In this document: in pieces, positions 31,790 through 35,827 of the stretch
How positions within the stretch are numbered: position 1 is the stretch's first letter
Layout of the letters: each line of letters opens with the position of its first letter
Assembly: GCA_027625095.1 (NCBI GenBank)
Contig: JAQBXN010000093.1
Location: 1 to 35,827, forward strand
Origin: Planctomycetota bacterium
GTDB taxonomy: Bacteria; Planctomycetota; PUPC01; JACPCR01
Length of the DNA stretch: 35,827 bases
Reading direction: 5' to 3'
Made by a program: the position numbers and the translations under genes
The notes under the pieces: model-generated
What the model was told of the DNA's origin: nothing
The model's input: only the letters and a program-made list of their open reading frames with translations
The model's database searches: none

Positions 31790-32275
31790 GTGCCAGACAT
31801 TGAGCACCCACAAATTGCCGACGACCTCCCCCAAAAATTCGTGATGGAAATCTGACCGGACAATTGCCCAGGGTGAACCGGCTCGCCGTCGATTATGGGG
31901 TCAATGGCCGCACGATGGTCAAGGCCATCGATACCCTCGAAGAGCAGGGGCTGGTGAAGCGCGTTCCCAGCAAAGGGACTTTTGTTAAACCGCTGCGTCG
32001 CGAACGTACCCATACCCTGTCGGCCATCACCGACAACATGGTGTCACCGCTGCACTCGGGGATAGTCCATGGTATGGAGGAGATAGCGGCCCGGCGGAAT
32101 CACCACCTTCTTTTCTGTCGGCGGGAGAGCATTGAGATTGAAGAGGCCCGAATTGTAGAACTGCTTGAAAGCCGCAAGGCCGTTGGATTCCTGGTCTGGC
32201 CGATGAAATTTTCGCTCGACACACGGGGTCTACAGGCATTGAAAAGCAGCGGCGTGCCCTTCGTCGTCTTTCCGC
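31790..32275 (+). pseudogene. GntR-HTH / LacI-effector transcription regulator, frameshifted and truncated
   Basis: From the GTG at 31790 the frame reads VPDIEHPQIADDLPQK. It then slips by one base in an A5 run (31833-31837) and continues IRDGNLTGQLPRVNRLAVDY, VNGRTMVKAIDTLEEQGLVK and SKGTFV. Joined, these make a complete GntR winged helix. A LacI/periplasmic-binding-type effector domain follows (SGIVHGMEEIAARRNHHLLF, then FLVWPMKFSLDTRGLQALKS and SGVPFVVFPHP) but ends near 32275. Such GntR-LacI fusions normally run to about 350 residues, so more than half the effector domain is gone. The next sequence belongs to another protein in another frame. The gene is divergent from the FMN_bind gene and could once have regulated it. 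Confidence 0.8.
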
Positions 32276-32282
32276 ATCCGGG

Positions 32283-32483
32283 AAGGCGCCCCTGCCCGAT
32301 ACCCGATGGATTAACGGAACGAATCTCACCATCACTTCGGGCCCGCAATCGGACACGTTCACATTCAGCCCACAGAACGACGGACGAACGGTTTTCGACT
32401 TGAAGTCAGACCGCGGTCTGAAGTCGGAGTCGTTCCGGCTCAGCAACGAAGACGAATTGGGGACCTCAGAGGAATTCGAATAG
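32283..32483 (+). pseudogene. C-terminal tail of an unrelated protein fused to the regulator remnant
   Basis: In a third frame the codons read PLPDTRWINGTNLTITSGPQ, SDTFTFSPQNDGRTVFDLKS and SFRLSNEDELGTSEEFE, then TAG. Composition and pattern are protein-like, with a beta-rich, extracytoplasmic flavour, and differ from the regulator. There is no start codon of its own. The join to the regulator lies at about 32275-32285. Confidence 0.5.
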
Positions 32484-32520
32484 CTCCTTGATGAGCATTG
32501 CGTCCTTTACGTCAATCCCC

Positions 32521-32891
32521 TCAGACCAACCCGCAGCTATACCGCCGGAACTTCTCATCGTCAGTCATGATGGGACATCGGTTGGCAATGCTCTGAGCGC
32601 TCAGCATCCTGTCGAATGGTTCTTTGTGATGGAAGGGCAAATCTTTCAGCAAGAGGGCATCTTCACCACGGAAGTCCAGTTGCTCGAAGCCGCACTTAGC
32701 GACCATTTCGACTGGGTCAAAGTCGACATCCAGCTTGCCGACGGAGGCTTTGATCATCAGTTCGGCAATGGTGATGGAACTCACGTGGATGACGTTGGAG
32801 AGATCTTCCAGTTTTGCTCGCCTGTCTTTTGAGATTTTTTTGGGTCTGACAACGTCCACAGGAAAACGTGCGTATCAAGGATGATCTTCAT
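32521..32891 (-). pseudogene. VapC-type PIN-domain toxin with a one-base slip in an A7 run
   Basis: The ATG at 32891 lies 17 bp inside the end of the antitoxin gene. The frame reads MKIILDTHVFLWTLSDPKK, meets seven A residues (32835-32841 on the plus strand as T7), and needs one A to be re-read or restored to continue as ISKDRRAKLEDLSNVIHVSS, ITIAELMIKASVGKL, EPFDRMLSAQSIAN and IMTDDEKF. With the extra base the length is exactly 124 codons including the stop. PIN ribonuclease acidic residues are all present (D6, the Glu of IAEL, the Asp of PFDRML and the Asp of TDDE). As sequenced it is out of frame. True inactivation, a sequencing error, or -1 slippage on A-AAA-AAA would all give this picture. 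Confidence 0.8.
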
Positions 32892-33120
32892 GACCCTTAC
32901 CATAAAACATATCGTTGATCTCACTGTCCTCATCCAGGAAGTCATCAGGCACATGAATTTTTCCTGCGAGCAGTCCAAGTTTTCGTTTCCCGCCAGGTTG
33001 GTGTTTGACCAACTCAACAACGGGCTGATTGTTCTTCGCTATGACCACCTTTTCGCCGCGGCAAGCCATCTCAATCAGTTTGGACAGATTCGCCTTTGCA
33101 TCAGAAACATTGACGATCAT
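32875..33120 (-). CDS. Phd/YefM-family antitoxin
   Basis: The ATG at 33120 follows AAGGGAG at good spacing. The 81-residue product has the N-terminal DNA-binding fold of Phd/YefM antitoxins (MIVNVSDAKANLSKLIEMAC, then GEKVVIAKNNQPVVELV) and a toxin-binding tail (LGLLAGKIHVPDDFLDEDSE). It overlaps the PIN toxin by 17 bp, the usual type II toxin-antitoxin order. It is intact, so the cell can still make antitoxin even if the toxin frame is broken. The protein would bind its own promoter just upstream, but no clear operator was assigned. Confidence 0.92.
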   Translation of the reverse strand: MIVNVSDAKANLSKLIEMACRGEKVVIAKNNQPVVELVKHQPGGKRKLGLLAGKIHVPDDFLDEDSEINDMFYGKGHEDHP

Positions 33121-33268
33121 TGGGGTCTCCCTTCAAATCCGAACTCCAAACCAAGCATGGCCAACTATATTAGAGTTGGTCATTCAGACCAACCTTGGAC
33201 ACAACTCTTTAACTTCATCAAAATGACCACCTCCAACTCGGGACAGCGTTCAAAATGTTCGTTCAGTA

Positions 33269-33507
33269 CTACGTCTTCAACACCTTCACATCCTGTTTTT
33301 TGAGGATGTCATCATGAGTGACCAAATCCAGGTCTTCGATCATCGACTGCGCGATCAGGAGACAGTCGAATGGATTTCGGAACGCTCACCGAGCTGGCGT
33401 GGACTTCGTTTTCCAGGATCAGCAGTGGCCGCACAGGAATCGGAGGAGAGCGACGGGTCATCGTCGAGCCATCAGAGCAAGACATGTGTATCTAGAAACA
33501 GATTCAC
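33269..33507 (-). pseudogene. Second VapC-type PIN toxin, decayed
   Basis: From the GTG at 33507 the minus strand reads VNLFLDTHVLL, then TGA, then WLDDDPSLSSDSCAA. It shifts frame to LENEVHASSVSV and jumps directly to NPFDCLLIAQSMIEDLDLVT and HDDILKKQDVKVLKT, ending at 33269. These are the N- and C-terminal signatures of a PIN toxin. There is an in-frame stop at a position normally Trp, a frameshift, and about 40-60 central residues missing. It is clearly dead. Confidence 0.8.
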
Positions 33508-33578
33508 TCCTCACCCACTCCAGAGGCTTCGGCAATCTCAGAAGTTAATTCGTCAAAGTCTAAGAACGGATCTGTCCC
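33504..33578 (-). pseudogene. Antitoxin tail upstream of the dead VapC
   Basis: The codons DPFLDFDELTSEIAEASGV then GEE and TGA overlap the GTG of the decayed toxin, in the standard antitoxin-toxin overlap. A TAG lies in frame at 33579-33581 just upstream, so no antitoxin N-terminus remains. Confidence 0.5.
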
Positions 33579-33668
33579 CTACTCCATTTCAGTTTAATCG
33601 GATCAAATAGGGTGAAGTCTTTCAGACTCCATACGAAACTTGACGGGCAACTCTTGACAGGAAGCAAT

Positions 33669-33800
33669 ATGCGCATTTTCTATCTTTGCCCCGATTACTC
33701 GGCACCATCAGGTGGAATCAAGCAACTCTACCGGCACGTCTGGCATCTCTGTCGCAAGGGGCTCGATGCGGCCATCGTTCATCAGACTGCCCAAGGTTTC
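33669..33800 (+). pseudogene. N-terminal fragment of a glycosyltransferase (GT4-like)
   Basis: The ATG at 33669 has AGGAAG upstream. The first 44 codons (MRIFYLCPDYSAPSGGIKQL, then YRHVWHLCRKGLDAAIVHQT) are the N-terminal nucleotide-fold strand and glycine-rich loop of a glycosyltransferase that opens with YLCPDxxxPSGGIK. After about 33795 the sequence belongs to a different glycosyltransferase family in another frame, so the rest of this gene is missing. Confidence 0.7.
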
Positions 33801-34347
33801 CCCAAGCTGCATCGACTTGTGGATCCGGGTTCTTAACGAAGTTCCGAGTTCCCGGCTCATCCTCAAAGCGCAGCCATTTGCAGATGAACGCACCGTCGAG
33901 CTCTTCTACCACAAATTTGAGAAGTCAGGCCTCGACAGAAGCCGAATCGATCTCTTTGGCCCCACGACGCCTCTCTCGGCATTTCTCGCGGAGTATTCAA
34001 AAATCGATATAGCTCTTGACACTTTGCCATACAACGGCGGAACAACTACTTGTCAGGCCCTGTGGATGGGCGTTCCCGTCATCACGATGCCCGGCAAACA
34101 TTTCTTCAGCCGCATGGGGTTGAGCGTCCTGTCCAGTGTGGGCGCTGTGGAATGGATTGCAAAGGATGCAGAGGAGTATGTCAGGCTGGCCACGGAGCTT
34201 GCCTCGGACGTAGAAAAATTGAATGAAACGAGAAGTCGAATGAGGAAGCGAGTTGCCGCATCATCCCTCTGTAATGAAGAATCCTTTACGAAAGATTTTG
34301 AAACGAAGATGAAAGGGCTTATAGACCTTAGACCTCTGAGCCCCTGA
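33788..34347 (+). pseudogene. C-terminal catalytic fragment of a GT41 (SPINDLY/O-GlcNAc transferase-like) enzyme
   Basis: From LPKVSPSCIDLWIRVLNEVP onward, about 185 codons match the C-terminal half of GT41 catalytic domains: SSRLILKAQPF, RIDLFGPTTPLSAFLAEYSK, IDIALDTLPYNGGTTTCQAL, WMGVPVITMPGKHFFSRMGL and SVLSSVGAVEWIA. The TPR repeats and the N-terminal catalytic half that full enzymes carry are absent. It is joined out of frame to the previous fragment at about 33788-33800. An ATG at 33712 in this frame would only add antisense-like filler. It is therefore a debris chimera, not a small enzyme. Confidence 0.8.
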
Positions 34348-34634
34348 ACATAGTGGTCCCTCCGGCTTTATTTTTCAGGTCAATGTTGAGATCGAATACT
34401 GACATTTCAGCGGCCCCTGGAGAGGGAGCTTTCGCCCTGCTTTTTTCTTTACCTCGAAGGCGTACAGAACTCGTCCCTGTGAAAATTTGGGTAAAGACCA
34501 GGGTTTTCGCCCCACGGGGTCATATTGACCTATAATTTCAGTCTGAAAGACCACTGGTGTTGCCGTTAATGTTGTTGCCTTTACTTTTTCCTCATCTGTC
34601 CGAATCCTTGGGAAACCTCTGAACCAATTGACCT

Positions 34635-35684
34635 ATGTCAGACACACCAAAACTGAAATCACCGGCTCGCGTCAGATGTCCTCCTGGATGGCCGAGCAAA
34701 AGGTTTCCATCCTTTTCTCCACCTACCAGTCAGGGAAGCTCTTCCTCATCGGTCTGCAGCCCAACGGTCGCTTTTCCGTCTTCGAGCGAACCTTTAATCG
34801 TGCGATGGGCCTGTGTGCCCATGAGAATCAGATCTACCTCAGCACCCTGTACCAGATCTGGCGTTTCGACAACGCGCTCGAACCCGGCCAGTCTTATGAT
34901 GGCTACGACCGTGTCTATGTCCCGCAGCTTGCCTGGACGACCGGTGACCTCGATGTCCACGACATGGCCATCGATGAAAGTGGCAAACTCATCTTCGTCG
35001 CCACCCTCTTCTGCTGCCTTGGTACCGTCAGCGAATCGCACAGCTTTACTCCACTCTGGAAGCCGCCGTTTATCAGCAAGCTGGCCGCAGAAGACCGGTG
35101 TCACCTTAATGGCATGGCCATGAAGGACGGGCGTCCAAAATGGCTTACCGCGGTCTCGCAATCCGATGTCGCCGATAGTTGGCGCGAGCATCGTGCCGGC
35201 GGTGGGATTGTCATCGATGTGCAATCCGGCAGTAGTGATCACCACCGGGCTTTCCATGCCACACTCGCCCCGCTGGCATAACGACCGGCTTTGGGTGCTC
35301 AATTCCGGCGCCGGCGAATTTGGAATGGTGGATCTCAAATCCGGCGAGTTCCGGCCGATTGCTTTCTGCCCCGGCTATTTGCGAGGGCTCGCCATGCATG
35401 GGCCATATGCGGTGATTGGCTCTTCCATGCAAAGAAAGAACCGCACGTTTCAGGGACTTCCACTGGATAGCGCTCTCAAGAAGAAAGGCGCTGAGGCAAG
35501 GTGTGGGGTCTTTGTTGTCGATACACGCACAGGGGATGCGGTTCACTGGTTGCGGCTAGAGGGCATCGTAGATGAGCTCTACGATGTCGTATTCCTTCCC
35601 AACGTAACCAGGCCTATGGCCATTGGCACCCAGTCCGATGAGATTCGACGAATGATTTCAATGGAGGAAGGGCCTTTGACTTAG
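34635..35684 (+). pseudogene. TIGR03032-family protein, frameshifted
   Basis: The first part reads SSWMAEQKVSILFSTYQSGK, LFLIGLQPNGRFSVFERTFN, RAMGLCAHENQIYLSTLYQI, TGDLDVHDMAI and PPFISKLAAEDRCHLNGMAM. The second part, in another frame, is TTGLSMPHSPRWHNDRLWVL, GYLRGLAMHGPYAVIGSSM and CGVFVVDTRTGDAVHWLRL. Joined at about 35230-35232 (two bases missing), they form a near full-length TIGR03032 beta-propeller-like protein of about 350 residues. At the start, ATG 34635 gives MSDTPKLK and needs a one-base slip at AAA to reach ITGSRQMSSW; alternatively a TTG at 34628 starts directly in frame. The function of the family is unknown to me; it is often near glycosyltransferases and TPR proteins. It is likely inactive unless the indels are errors. 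Confidence 0.8.
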
Positions 35685-35823
35685 ACGTGCTCTCCACGCT
35701 CCGCGGGGAGTCTTCTTTAGACGTGGTCTCCACGCTCCGCGGGGAGATGTCTTATCAGACGTGGTCTCCACGCTCCGCGGGGAGTTTTCTTCTTCAGACG
35801 TGGTCTCCACGCTCCGTGGGGAG
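35684..35823. repeat. Four tandem copies of a 27-bp hairpin repeat
   Basis: Copies lie at 35684-35710, 35720-35746, 35758-35784 and 35797-35823. Each reads GACGTGGTCTCCACGCTC plus CGCGGGGAG, with one change in the first copy and one in the fourth. The copies are separated by 9-12 bp of T-rich filler. Each folds into a CTCC-A-CGC / GCG-G-GGAG stem. The array may continue past the right edge. Confidence 0.9.
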
Positions 35824-35827
35824 TTTT

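Noticed and set aside
34526..34537. TTGACC followed by TATAAT as a promoter
   Set aside because: The two boxes are directly adjacent with no 16-18 bp spacer, so they cannot work together as a sigma-70 promoter.
35684..35823. CRISPR-like array of four 27-bp repeats
   Set aside because: The spacers are only 9-12 bp, T-rich and similar to each other, and no cas gene is near. A lone copy of the repeat lies far away, so this is a hairpin repeat family.
35684..35827. Attachment site or mobile-element end at the right edge
   Set aside because: No integrase, tRNA gene or transposase is in the window, and the repeat is a multi-copy hairpin rather than a flanking duplication.

Overview
The window (about 55% GC by eye) looks like a chromosome segment from an uncultivated or poorly studied Gram-negative bacterium. 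The gene content recalls the Planctomycetota/Verrucomicrobiota/Lentisphaerota/Hydrogenedentota/Sumerlaeota range: HYR and SdrD_B-like secreted proteins, H-X9-DG-type pseudopilins, an alternative Hsp70 locus, a NapH/NapG-like iron-sulphur fusion and a TIGR03032-like protein. There is no rRNA or other phylogenetic marker, so this placement is inference. No tRNA, rRNA, CRISPR array, integrase or transposase was found.

Layout. 1-4.4 kb: two arrays of HYR domains meet head to head at about 836-857. The left array (minus strand) is truncated and frameshifted; the right array (plus strand) lacks its N-terminus but keeps an intact C-terminus and terminator. A small unknown protein and a secreted matrixin-like metalloprotease follow. 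4.4-15.7 kb: a signalling and pseudopilus region. It holds two paralogous atypical pseudopilins, a membrane diguanylate cyclase, an EAL protein with a degenerate GGDEF domain, a GspE/PilB-type ATPase with an MshEN domain (a known c-di-GMP sensor fold), and a giant CheA-receiver-PP2C hybrid with two MshEN-like motifs between its HPt and dimerisation domains. Together these suggest a local c-di-GMP circuit acting on a secretion or pilus motor. 16-21 kb: a DUF11-type remnant, a polytopic membrane protein, and an ABC ATPase coupled to a large membrane-anchored protein. 21.2-27.6 kb: an alternative Hsp70 operon (Hsp70, zinc ribbon, large helical-repeat protein with acidic and basic tail, J-like protein with PPD in place of HPD, GrpE-like protein). 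The Hsp70 gene has an in-frame TAA just before the last 41 codons of its lid. 28-31.5 kb: a NapH-NapG-like fusion with an internal twin-arginine motif, behind an FMN_bind-type protein; this looks like a membrane electron-transfer pair. 31.8-35.7 kb: gene debris, comprising a frameshifted GntR/LacI-type regulator fused to an unrelated tail, a Phd-VapC type toxin-antitoxin pair whose toxin has a one-base slip in A7, a second decayed VapC, a chimera of two glycosyltransferase fragments, and a frameshifted TIGR03032 gene.

The spaces between genes are rich in repeats. One is a hairpin-chain element of about 110-130 bp, present three times in the same orientation. Another is a 27-bp hairpin repeat, present once at 27.87 kb and four times in tandem at the right edge. 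There are also C/T-rich and heptamer microsatellites. The strongest candidates for something new are the MshEN-bearing CheA-REC-PP2C hybrid with its neighbours, and the Hsp70 locus with its interrupted lid and non-HPD J protein.
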